From assembly GCF_023242365.1 (NCBI RefSeq), contig NZ_JALLIX010000005.1, forward strand, positions 169,389 through 233,388: a stretch of 64,000 nucleotides of DNA. The letters are read 5' to 3'. The DNA is from Pseudomonas sp. MWU13-2100 (GTDB lineage: Bacteria > Pseudomonadota > Gammaproteobacteria > Pseudomonadales > Pseudomonadaceae). The notes beneath the pieces are model-generated. The model saw nothing but the letters and a program-made list of their open reading frames with translations. It had not been told where the DNA came from and searched no databases. The first letter of the stretch is position 1. Each line of letters opens with the position of its first letter. Positions 48,578 to 56,627 of the stretch are shown here, piece after piece. Both the position numbers and the translations under genes were made by a program.

Positions 48578-49123
48578 ATGGACAAGCCGGCCAAGGTTGA
48601 AGTCGTCAGCGGCGACAGCCAGCTCAACGCCACCCTGATCGGAGGCCAGTTGGAAGGCCCGGCGCGGGTAACCGAGAGCGGCCGCCCGCAGGCGGTGCTC
48701 AGTTATAGCCAGGGCACGCTGGAGGGACCGATGGTGATTTATCACCCCAACGGCCAGCCCTCGGCGCGCCTGAATTTTCGCAAGAACAAGCTCGACGGCC
48801 AGGCGGTGTTCCACAATCCGCAAGGCGCCTTGGTTCGTGAAGCACAGTACCGCGCCGGCTTGCTGCACGGGCAGGTGCTCAGTTACTTCGAAGACGGCAC
48901 GTTGGCGTCTCGCGAACACTATCAGCAGGGACAATTGCAGGGGCTTTACCAGCGGTTCCATGGCAATGGCCAACTGGCGGCGCGAATTGAATACGACAAG
49001 GGCCAGTCATTGGACGGCGCGCAATCCTATGCCGTGGATGGACGGCCACTGGATGAGTCGGGCAAACCCATGGCGCGTTGGAAGGCCTGGTGGTTGAAAT
49101 GGCGGCAGCCACCCGATGCCTGA
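48578..49123 (+). CDS. MORN-variant repeat protein (YwqK-like) linked to VgrG
   Basis: 181 residues composed of about six MORN-variant repeats of roughly 22 residues (for example GPMVIYHPNGQPSARLNF, GQAVFHNPQGALVREAQY, GQVLSYFEDGTLASREHY, GLYQRFHGNGQLAARIEY). Such proteins are often labelled antitoxin YwqK-like and are found next to vgrG genes, where they may be effector adaptors or immunity proteins. It lacks a signal peptide. Its stop abuts that of the convergent PAAR-like gene; the palindrome TGATCA (49121-49126) serves both. Role unproven. Confidence 0.8.
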   Translation: MDKPAKVEVVSGDSQLNATLIGGQLEGPARVTESGRPQAVLSYSQGTLEGPMVIYHPNGQPSARLNFRKNKLDGQAVFHNPQGALVREAQYRAGLLHGQVLSYFEDGTLASREHYQQGQLQGLYQRFHGNGQLAARIEYDKGQSLDGAQSYAVDGRPLDESGKPMARWKAWWLKWRQPPDA

Positions 49124-49519
49124 TCAGGGAATGAGCATCTGCACCTGGCCAGGGAAGAGGATCTTGATCACCCCGGCCCAGTTGCACATCAGCGTGCTGT
49201 TGGCATCCAGCGCCGGCATCGGTCCCAGCAGCATGGTCGGTGCACCGCCGGGTATCCAGGGCGTGGCGGTCACCGGAATGCACGGCATCGGCACCAGCAC
49301 CCCGAGCGCCGCCGCCGTAGCGGCCGCCACCATCGGATTGGCCAGGCTCTGGCACATGCCGAAGGGCATGATGTTGACCAGCGGAATATGGTCCATCAGA
49401 TTGGCCGCGGGCATACCGGACACCAGGGTGCGGTTCTGCGGCAGCACGTTGAGTACGCCGGGTGCCAGACCGAAAGAGCATTGCAGGGTGGCACCGGAAC
49501 AGACTTGAGGACAGCCCAT
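49124..49519 (-). CDS. PAAR-like (DUF4280) spike-tip protein
   Basis: 131 residues. The opening CPQVCSGATLQCSFGLAPGVLNVLP and the late ALDANSTLMCNWAGVIKILFPGQ match DUF4280, a PAAR-like fold thought to cap VgrG spikes. Six Cys residues are present, CPQVCSGATLQC in the first line. No C-terminal toxin is fused. It converges on the MORN gene and is probably expressed from its own promoter; with VgrG it would make the needle tip. Confidence 0.82.
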   Translation of the reverse strand: MGCPQVCSGATLQCSFGLAPGVLNVLPQNRTLVSGMPAANLMDHIPLVNIMPFGMCQSLANPMVAAATAAALGVLVPMPCIPVTATPWIPGGAPTMLLGPMPALDANSTLMCNWAGVIKILFPGQVQMLIP

Positions 49520-49583
49520 GTAAAACCCCTATGACTGATGCCGAGTATAGATTTGTGGGGTTGCGGGCAACAAGCGCTCTACG

Positions 49584-49606
49584 AAAAAGCCCCAAACGGA
49601 AGGGGG
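49584..49606 (-). terminator. Possible Rho-independent terminator
   Basis: On the minus strand CCCC (49606-49602 region) pairs with GGGG (49593-49590) around an 8-base loop, followed by CTTTTT. It lies just after the coiled-coil membrane gene. Short stem, so weak. Confidence 0.4.
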
Positions 49607-49608
49607 AG

Positions 49609-49968
49609 TCAGGTTGACCTGGCCAGCAGCTCAAATCCCATTTTCAGGATCGGTACCGCGACACAGATGAAGATAAGGCCAAACTGCCAGCGCAGGATAT
49701 TGTTTTGCGATTCCAATCCCGAGATAGAGGCGCGCAGTTCTGCACCTTGCTCCTTGATCAGTGCCCGCAGTTCGACACCTTGCTCTCTGATAGCTGAACC
49801 CAGTTCCGAGATGGACGCTTTCAGGTGTGTCTCGGTTTGTTGCAGATCAGATTTTGACGCGAGATTTTCCACATCGGCCTCCCAGGCATCTACAACTGCC
49901 TTGGCCTTGTTCGCCGGAACGGTGGCAGCTGTCAGTGCATCGTATAAGGTAAGCGATAGTTTCATCAT
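49609..49968 (-). CDS. Coiled-coil protein with C-terminal membrane helix (DUF1640-like)
   Basis: 119 residues. A heptad-rich coiled coil spans about residues 38-90 (DLQQTETHLKASISELGSAIREQGVELRALIKEQGAELRASI), with a single C-terminal helix (WQFGLIFICVAVPILKMGFELL). This resembles the DUF1640/CCDC90 group. Two adjacent ATG codons open the frame (49968 and 49965). Function unknown; AT content is higher than in its neighbours, which may mean recent acquisition. Confidence 0.68.
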   Translation of the reverse strand: MMKLSLTLYDALTAATVPANKAKAVVDAWEADVENLASKSDLQQTETHLKASISELGSAIREQGVELRALIKEQGAELRASISGLESQNNILRWQFGLIFICVAVPILKMGFELLARST

Positions 49969-50031
49969 GCATCAGGGCGTATCAGGGATGATCCCGAACA
50001 GATGTTGTACCGCATGACTCAGACGCCTGAA

Positions 50032-50054
50032 AACGGGGAGTTTTGCTCCCCGTT
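50032..50054 (-). terminator. Rho-independent terminator after the U32 gene
   Basis: AACGGGGAG (50032-50040) and CTCCCCGTT (50046-50054) form a perfect 9-bp stem with a 5-base loop. On the minus strand it is followed by TTTTC, so it should end the transcript of the gene that stops at 50077. Confidence 0.78.
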
Positions 50055-50076
50055 CCGATGTCAGGCCGTCATGCAC

Positions 50077-52077
50077 TCAGTGCGGCGCACGATGAATCGT
50101 CTTGAGCAGATCTTCAGGGCTGATATGACCGACAACTTGCTGCACGCCGCTGCCCGGTAACGGCAGGTCAAGGATATGGCCCTTGATCTTGCCGATCACG
50201 TGCATCTCGCAAGGCTTGCAGTCGAACTTCAGCGTCAGCACCTCGTCACCATGAATCAGTTGCATAGGCGCGACCTTGGTGCGCACGCCGGTGACGCCCT
50301 TGGCCTGCTTGGGGCAGAGGTTGAAGGAGAAGCGCAAGCAGTGCTTGGTGATCATCACCGGCACTTCGCCGGTCTCCTCGTGAGCCTCGAAGGCCGCGTC
50401 GATCAGCTTGACGCCGTGACGGTGATAGAAGTCGCGGGCCTTCTGGTTGTAGACGTTGGCCAGGAACGACAGATGCGACTCGGGGTACACCGGTGGCGGA
50501 GTGGTCTCGGCCTTGCGACCTCCGCGCGGATGGGCGGCAATACGGGCCAGGGTCAGCGCTTCGATGACTTCACGGCGCAAGGTCTTGAGCTGCGAGTTAG
50601 GAATGAAATACGCCTGCGGCGCATCCATCGCAACGTTCGTGGCATAGTACTGGGTAGTGCCCAGTTGACCGAGCAGATCCTGCAGTTGTTCCAGGGCCTG
50701 TTCCGGTTTGTTGGCCAGGCCGAACGGGCCGTCCAGGGCGACGCTGGCGCTGACGCCTTCTTCGCTGGTGGCGGTCAGTGTCAGGCGCTCCTCGCGCAGA
50801 CGAACCACCCAGGAAAGACCGATCCGGCGCTCCGCGGAGGTCTTGAGCAGGGCCTGCTGCCAGTTGTGGTCCAGATTGCGGCTCAGCGGGTGGTTCGGCC
50901 GCAGGTTGTGCAGCCCTGCGGGCATTTCGTTGGGCTCGACGCGGTAGCGGTAGCGCTTCTCGCCATCCTCTTCGAATTCGCCCTTGGGCTCGGCGATATT
51001 GGCGCGGAAGCCCACCACCTCGCGCTTGACCTGCACGTTGAGACCGTCACCGTTGGACAGTGGCTCATGGGTCACCACCTGCATATCGCGCTTGCCGACT
51101 TTCTCCACCACACCCACCGGCAGGCCGGTGAAGGTCGGGGTATCGAAGGCGCCGATATCGATCTTGCGGTCGCTGACAAAATAGTCGGTGCTGCCACGAT
51201 GGAAGGTTTTTTCCGGATCGGGCAGGAAGAAGTGCGCGGTACGCCCACTGGAGGCACGGGCCAGGTCCGGACGGTCTTCGAGAACGTCGTCCAGGCGCTG
51301 GCGGTAGTAGGCCGTGATGTTCTTCACATAGCCCATGTCCTTGTAGCGCCCCTCGATCTTGAACGAGCGCACGCCGGCTTCGACCAGGGCGCGAATGTTG
51401 GCGCTCTGGTTGTTGTCCTTCATTGACAACAGATGCTTTTCAAAGGCAACCACGCGACCCTGGTCATCTTTCAGCGTGTAGGGCAGGCGGCAGGCCTGGG
51501 AGCAATCGCCGCGGTTGGCGCTACGGCCATTCTGCGCGTGGGAGATGTTGCATTGGCCGGAGAACGCCACGCACAGTGCGCCGTGAATGAAGAACTCGAT
51601 GGCCGCATCGGTCTCGTCGGCAATGGCGCGGATCTCTTGCAGGTTCAGCTCGCGGGCCAGTACCAGTTGCGAGAAGCCGGCCTGGTCGAGGAACTTAGCC
51701 CGCGCCAGGGTGCGGATATCGGTCTGGGTGCTGGCGTGCAGCTCGATTGGCGGGATATCCAGCTCCATCACACCCAGGTCCTGGACGATCAGTGCGTCGA
51801 CGCCAGCATCGTAGAGTTGATGGATCAGCTTGCGGGCCGGCTCCAGCTCGTTGTCGTGCAGGATCGTATTGATCGTGGTGAACACCCGGGCATGGTAGCG
51901 ACGAGCGAACTCCACCAATCCGGCGATATCGCTCACCTCGTTGCAGGCGTTGTGGCGCGCGCCGAAGCTCGGGCCGCCGATGTACACGGCATCGGCGCCA
52001 TGCAGGATGGCCTCGCGGGCGATGGCTACGTCGCGGGCGGGGCTGAGCAATTCCAGGTGATGCTTGGGTAGGGACAT
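50077..52077 (-). CDS. rlhA: Peptidase U32 family protein, RlhA-like 23S rRNA hydroxylation factor
   Basis: 666-residue U32-family protein. The N-terminus LELLSPARDVAIAREAILHGADAVYIGGPSFGARHNA and the cysteine region CVAFSGQCNISHAQNGRSANRGDCSQACRLPY are characteristic; later Cys residues (CLRFSFNLCP, FDCKPCEMH) complete an Fe-S-type set. The length fits E. coli RlhA (YdcP), needed for 5-hydroxycytidine in 23S rRNA. Despite the family name, protease activity is doubtful. A strong hairpin terminator follows. Confidence 0.82.
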   Translation of the reverse strand: MSLPKHHLELLSPARDVAIAREAILHGADAVYIGGPSFGARHNACNEVSDIAGLVEFARRYHARVFTTINTILHDNELEPARKLIHQLYDAGVDALIVQDLGVMELDIPPIELHASTQTDIRTLARAKFLDQAGFSQLVLARELNLQEIRAIADETDAAIEFFIHGALCVAFSGQCNISHAQNGRSANRGDCSQACRLPYTLKDDQGRVVAFEKHLLSMKDNNQSANIRALVEAGVRSFKIEGRYKDMGYVKNITAYYRQRLDDVLEDRPDLARASSGRTAHFFLPDPEKTFHRGSTDYFVSDRKIDIGAFDTPTFTGLPVGVVEKVGKRDMQVVTHEPLSNGDGLNVQVKREVVGFRANIAEPKGEFEEDGEKRYRYRVEPNEMPAGLHNLRPNHPLSRNLDHNWQQALLKTSAERRIGLSWVVRLREERLTLTATSEEGVSASVALDGPFGLANKPEQALEQLQDLLGQLGTTQYYATNVAMDAPQAYFIPNSQLKTLRREVIEALTLARIAAHPRGGRKAETTPPPVYPESHLSFLANVYNQKARDFYHRHGVKLIDAAFEAHEETGEVPVMITKHCLRFSFNLCPKQAKGVTGVRTKVAPMQLIHGDEVLTLKFDCKPCEMHVIGKIKGHILDLPLPGSGVQQVVGHISPEDLLKTIHRAPH

Positions 52078-52198
52078 GTTTTTTAGTCAGGCTTCACGGT
52101 CAAGGCGTGCATTGTAGCGGCGAAACGCCTGACCGACACCCGGATACTGCCGGTCGGCGACCACTCGCTGAGCGGGGTCGCCGGATAAAGCCGCGAAT

Positions 52199-52579
52199 TC
52201 AGCGCTTGGCGGCCATCGCGGTGACTTCCACCCGCATGCCTTCAACCGCCAGGGCGGCCACACCGACAGCGGCGCGCACTGGCCAGGGCTTGGCAAAGAA
52301 ACGTTTGTAGACTTCATTGAAGGCGGGGCGGTCGGCGATGTCGGTGAGGTAGATGGTCAGGTGCAGGACCCTGTCCATGGCGCTGCCGGCTTTTTCCAGC
52401 GCCACCTTGAGTGCCTGCAGCGTGCATTCGCTCTGCCGGGTGATGTCGCCCAACTCCAGGCTGCCGTCGGCACGGGTAGGGATCTGGGTGGAGACCAGCA
52501 GGCCGCCGAAACCGGCAACGTCGGAAGAGATGGACTCCACGTCGGGGTCGGGGAGGAAGGTGATGTCTTGGTTTGCCAT
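52199..52579 (-). CDS. RidA/YjgF/YER057c family protein
   Basis: 126 residues from the ATG at 52579; the frame continues upstream to 52633 but has a poorer start. The RidA fold segments (GFGGLLVSTQIPTRADGSLELGDITRQSECTLQALKVALEKAGSAMDRVLHLTIYLTDI, then RAAVGVAALAVEGMRVEVTAMA) are clear. The Arg that binds carboxylates in deaminating RidA appears as PVRAAVGV. Members hydrolyse reactive enamine or imine intermediates, but several subfamilies have other roles. Confidence 0.85.
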   Translation of the reverse strand: MANQDITFLPDPDVESISSDVAGFGGLLVSTQIPTRADGSLELGDITRQSECTLQALKVALEKAGSAMDRVLHLTIYLTDIADRPAFNEVYKRFFAKPWPVRAAVGVAALAVEGMRVEVTAMAAKR

Positions 52580-52651
52580 GAAGATCTCTTGCTTGAGGTG
52601 GGATAGGCGGATTATGCCGACTTGCTCAGCCACTCCGCCATCCGCCTGACG

Positions 52652-53707
52652 CTATCGACTTCGTTCAAGCCGGCTACGCACCGAGCTCAGGTAGTCCACG
52701 CGGTATTGGCGCAAAATGTAGTCTTGGAAATTCTTCTGTTCCAAGTCTTGCCAGGCAAATTTCTTGGCATCACCTGAACGCTCGGTGGCGTCCACCAACA
52801 TGTGCGTGTCAAAGGCGAAATTGGCCTCGGTCATTGGCTCATAGCCATATCGCAACATGAACTCCTTCGCCAGGGTCTCGATGATTTCGATCTCCTGGGT
52901 TTTCAGTTGCTCTTTGAACTTATCAATATTGGTGGTGATCGGCGAAGAGCTGTTGGATGACCAAAGCGCCGACATTTTCGAAATCTGCCTTGCCTCCTGG
53001 GACTCGGAGATATCGAGCATCTTATCGAGAAATTCAATGTCGAAAAAATTGCAGATCTGCTTGAGCGTCGCTTCTTCATCGTGCAGAAAGTCTTCATAAC
53101 GTATGGTCAATACGCGCCCGGGGTAACGCTCGATCAAGGATTGCGCCGCTCGATGCGCCGCCACCCAGGTTTGTGCATTGATCAAGGTATCGAAGTCATG
53201 AATGATCGCGCGATTCATTGAAGCGACCTGCGCGCGGGGGTCACGTACCACATTGAGCAGCAGCATGTTGGGGAAAAGCTGCATGAGTTCGTGGGCGTAG
53301 TGCACATCATCGAGGGACTTGTCCATCACCACGCGGGCGTTCTGCTGTTCCGCGGCGCACAACAGCAACTCCCAGGTAATCCGATGCACGCTGCGCGGCT
53401 CGTGGCGAACCCGCTCGAAAATATCGACCGGATCAAAAGCGTTGCCGGGCCATTTGACGATGCTGGCTGCCTGCAAGCCGACCACGTCGACCACCATGCG
53501 AAAGTAGGCATTGTCATCGGCAATATCACCGTACAGGGGAACAATCGGCATATAGTCAGCGATGTGCAGCGGATAAGGTGAATAGAATTGTGGATTAAGA
53601 TTGAGGCGTAACCGTAGTGCGTGACTGCCGCACCGACGCAACGGAATCATCAGTACAGGCCGCGGACGCGCGTTGCCGGTGGACGCAGGTTTGTGGATGA
53701 CGTTCAT
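52652..53707 (-). CDS. Sulfotransferase family protein
   Basis: 351-residue putative PAPS-dependent sulfotransferase. The 5'-phosphosulfate loop is seen as VLMIPLRRCGSHALRLRL near residues 18-35, and the 3'-phosphate-binding segment as LLNVVRDPRAQVASMNR near residue 155. The acceptor is unknown. It is encoded 71 bases downstream of a fused ATP sulfurylase-APS kinase, which makes PAPS, strongly suggesting a dedicated sulfonation pathway. Codon use is more AT-tolerant than the T6SS region. Confidence 0.83.
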   Translation of the reverse strand: MNVIHKPASTGNARPRPVLMIPLRRCGSHALRLRLNLNPQFYSPYPLHIADYMPIVPLYGDIADDNAYFRMVVDVVGLQAASIVKWPGNAFDPVDIFERVRHEPRSVHRITWELLLCAAEQQNARVVMDKSLDDVHYAHELMQLFPNMLLLNVVRDPRAQVASMNRAIIHDFDTLINAQTWVAAHRAAQSLIERYPGRVLTIRYEDFLHDEEATLKQICNFFDIEFLDKMLDISESQEARQISKMSALWSSNSSSPITTNIDKFKEQLKTQEIEIIETLAKEFMLRYGYEPMTEANFAFDTHMLVDATERSGDAKKFAWQDLEQKNFQDYILRQYRVDYLSSVRSRLERSR

Positions 53708-53778
53708 ATCGTTCTCCTTGGGAACACAGCGGGCTCAACCTGATTGAAACCATTGGATGTATACAAGGCTGTTGCGGC

Positions 53779-55470
53779 TCAGGGCTCATGAAGGAGAGAG
53801 GCGGGGAGATAGTCCAGCTCGACCAGGGTGGCAATGATCAACTCCACCGCCTGGGCTGCACTCATACGGGCGGTGTCAATTCGTAGATCGGGATACAGCG
53901 GTGCCTCGTAGGGGGCATCAATACCGGTCATCCCCGGGAGCTTCCCGGCCCGCGCCTTGGCATACAAGCCTTTTCGGTCACGCCGCTCACAGACTTCCAG
54001 ATCCGCCGCTATGTATATTTCGAAAAAGGCCGTCTTGTGTGTGCTGGCCAACTCTCGACAGACCTGGCGCGTACTCGCATAGGGGGCAATACATGCGCAG
54101 ATTGCGACCCCGCCGGCCCGGGCGATCTCGATCGCCACGAAACCAACACGCTCGACATTGGCTTCACGGTCCTCCTTTGAAAATCCGAGCCCCTTGCAGA
54201 GGCTATGGCGGACCACATCGCCATCCAGCAAACTCACGGTTCGTCGCCCGTCTTCCCGCAGTCGCACGGCAATACCATTGGCAATCGTTGACTTGCCGGC
54301 ACCAGACAACCCGGTAAAGAAGAGAACAAAGCCTTGCTGTTGTTTCGGACGATATGAGCGGCGCAGTTCGGCGACGATATCCGGCGTACTGAACCACTCG
54401 GGAATATCCGCGCCGCTGGCCAGCTTTTCCCTGACCTCGGTTCCCGATAAGCTCAGCACGGCGGCGCCAGGCGGCACCTCCGAGGCCGGCGCGTAACGCC
54501 GCTCCTCCTTGAGATATAACATTTCCTCGAAGGCCAGGATCTGCAGGCCGATTTCTTGCGCATGGGCCAATGCCATTTCCTGGGCCGCATAGGGAGCGTA
54601 GAACGCGTTGCCATGCTTATCGTTGCCAGGGCCGGCGTGATCACGGCCAACGATAAAATGCGTCGCGCCAAAGTTCTTGCGGATCAGGGCGTGCCAAACG
54701 GCTTCACGGGGGCCGCCCATGCGCATGGCCAACGGCAGCAATGACAGCAGGACGGCATCGGCGGGGTAAGACTTCAAGGTATGTTTGTAGCACCTGACAC
54801 GCGTGTAGTAATCGATATCATCCGGCTTGGTCAGCCCCACTGCGGGCTGTAGCAACAAGGCCGCATTGGCTTGTTTCATGGCGCGGAGGGTTAATTCAAC
54901 ATGGGCGCAATGCATCGGATTGCGTGTTTGAAAGGCGACGACGGCCTCCCAGCCTCGACGAGCTATTTCGCGTTTGACTTGCAGGGGCGACAAACGTAAA
55001 TCAGCAAAATCATAGTGTGTGACCGAATCAACTTTTTTAATGATCCCGCCGACGTTAAAAGGATGTTGGCGATACAAGGCTGCCACACCGGGATGAGCCT
55101 TATCCTGGGTGCCAAAAACCCGCAGTGCCTCGAGGTGATGGTCCGGCTGGTAGATTGAGTCAATGGCCAGCACGGCTAATGTGAGGCCTTCCGGATCACG
55201 TAGCGCCAACTCGCCCCCGGGTAGCAGCTGTTCAGCCAACGCTTGCGGGATATCCAAGGTGATCGGCATTGGCCAAAGGGCACCCGAGCTCAGTCTCATG
55301 TGGTGGACAACGCTGAGATAATCCTCCAGGCCGAGGAAACCCGTCAGCGGCGCAAAGGCCTCGTTAGCCAGCAACTCCAGGTCACAGAGTTGTCTCGCGC
55401 AGAGCACCCAGAAAGGCAGGGAGGAAAGGTTAGGTTTTTCTTTGCAGTTCTCCATAACGTAGCTCTCCAT
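53779..55470 (-). CDS. Bifunctional ATP sulfurylase and adenylylsulfate kinase (PAPS synthetase)
   Basis: 563 residues in two enzymes. ATP sulfurylase, residues about 1-375, has QTRNPMH (181-187) and GRDHAGPG (276-283). APS kinase, residues about 378-550, has the P-loop GLSGAGKST (387-395) and the DGDVVRHSLCKGLGFSKEDREANVERV signature. Together they turn sulfate into APS and then PAPS. This Sat-CysC fusion differs from the CysD/CysNC system pseudomonads use for assimilation, so it probably feeds the adjacent sulfotransferase. An alternative start at 55455 has a better ribosome site. Confidence 0.9.
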   Translation of the reverse strand: MESYVMENCKEKPNLSSLPFWVLCARQLCDLELLANEAFAPLTGFLGLEDYLSVVHHMRLSSGALWPMPITLDIPQALAEQLLPGGELALRDPEGLTLAVLAIDSIYQPDHHLEALRVFGTQDKAHPGVAALYRQHPFNVGGIIKKVDSVTHYDFADLRLSPLQVKREIARRGWEAVVAFQTRNPMHCAHVELTLRAMKQANAALLLQPAVGLTKPDDIDYYTRVRCYKHTLKSYPADAVLLSLLPLAMRMGGPREAVWHALIRKNFGATHFIVGRDHAGPGNDKHGNAFYAPYAAQEMALAHAQEIGLQILAFEEMLYLKEERRYAPASEVPPGAAVLSLSGTEVREKLASGADIPEWFSTPDIVAELRRSYRPKQQQGFVLFFTGLSGAGKSTIANGIAVRLREDGRRTVSLLDGDVVRHSLCKGLGFSKEDREANVERVGFVAIEIARAGGVAICACIAPYASTRQVCRELASTHKTAFFEIYIAADLEVCERRDRKGLYAKARAGKLPGMTGIDAPYEAPLYPDLRIDTARMSAAQAVELIIATLVELDYLPASLLHEP

Positions 55471-55786
55471 AACTAAGGTGCGCCTCTTTATTCGATTCGA
55501 CCCAGGTCAGAGCGCAGCAGAATCATGCTGCGCGCACAATAAAATCAAAGAGTTTAATGCGAATTAACGGCGCTTTTGAGGGTGAGCAAGCTTGATTGCT
55601 CCAGCGTCCTTGCGCATGCTTTCATTTCCTTATATGGATATAGCCTTATGCTAGCCGAAGTAAAAGGTGATATCAAAGCGCTTTCAATGCTTGGGCATAG
55701 AACAAAACGGACTTGATGTTTTTTATCCTGAGTATTAACACCGGCGAGTCATCCCAGGCGAGGCCGGTCATGGCGGTTGCTCACGT
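55471..55786. other. Non-coding gap, AT-rich
   Basis: 316 bases between the PAPS synthetase and the methyltransferase. Low GC for this genome. It should contain the promoter of the sulfation pair. No gene, RNA or clear terminator was found by eye. Confidence 0.55.
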
Positions 55787-56407
55787 TCAGTCTTTCTTGC
55801 AAACCACATTGATGAATGGGAAAGACCCACCGCCAGGCGTCGGCTCATCGATCTCGGAGAATTCGACCAGCCCATGCTGGCCGAACTCCCGTTCAACCGA
55901 CGCAGCATCATAGAAGAACATCTTCAGGCCAGGCATCCGTTCGTACCAATCATCGCCAAGCCTAGCGCCTTGGCCATACATAGGCGCCTTCTTCGAGATG
56001 ACCGTGAAAATCATCTGCCCACCGGGGTTGAGCTGGCGGTAGCAGTCTCGGATAAGCTTCGTCCGGCCCTCGGTATCCAGAAGATAGATAAGCCCGTAGC
56101 AGAAAATGCCGTCGTACAAACGATTGTCGTATGGCATGTCCGACACCGGGCCGTGGTAGATCGGGATCTGCAGGCCGAGCCGCGACCGGGCGAGCGCAAT
56201 CGCCGTGTCCGATATCTCGATCCCGGTGACTGACATCCCGTGTTCGAGAAACACCTTGGCGTTCCTGCCGTAGCCAATCCCGGGAATCAGAACGTCCTTG
56301 ACGCCCGCTCGAGCGAAGTGATCCTTGACGTAGAGGGCGGAGGCCGTCGGCTTATCCCCCCACATCAGCTGATTCTCGGTGAATGCGGTTTCCCAGAACT
56401 CGGTCAT
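55787..56407 (-). CDS. SAM-dependent class I methyltransferase
   Basis: 206 residues from the ATG at 56407 (open to 56437). Rossmann-type methyltransferase with motif [20 protein letters not shown], the acidic end of strand 2 [11 protein letters not shown], and the motif [32 protein letters not shown]. It resembles small-molecule or tellurite/thiopurine-type methyltransferases. The substrate cannot be read from the sequence. It stands alone, with its own promoter region upstream. Confidence 0.84.
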   Translation of the reverse strand: MTEFWETAFTENQLMWGDKPTASALYVKDHFARAGVKDVLIPGIGYGRNAKVFLEHGMSVTGIEISDTAIALARSRLGLQIPIYHGPVSDMPYDNRLYDGIFCYGLIYLLDTEGRTKLIRDCYRQLNPGGQMIFTVISKKAPMYGQGARLGDDWYERMPGLKMFFYDAASVEREFGQHGLVEFSEIDEPTPGGGSFPFINVVCKKD

Positions 56408-56627
56408 ACTGCTCACGACTCCAATGGCGCTCGGCACGCCGCTACGATGTATGGGGTAGGGAAAGTCCTCGGCGACCGGATGACTTCACGTAACTTAAAA
56501 TATTGCGTGAGTGGCCGGATGTCAATGAGGTGAAGCAGGTGTGCCGCTGATCGACCTGGTGGGGCTCTGCTGAATATGGTGTTTCGGTCATCTTCTACAC
56601 TGTGACCAGCCGCCGAAAAAGCGCTGA

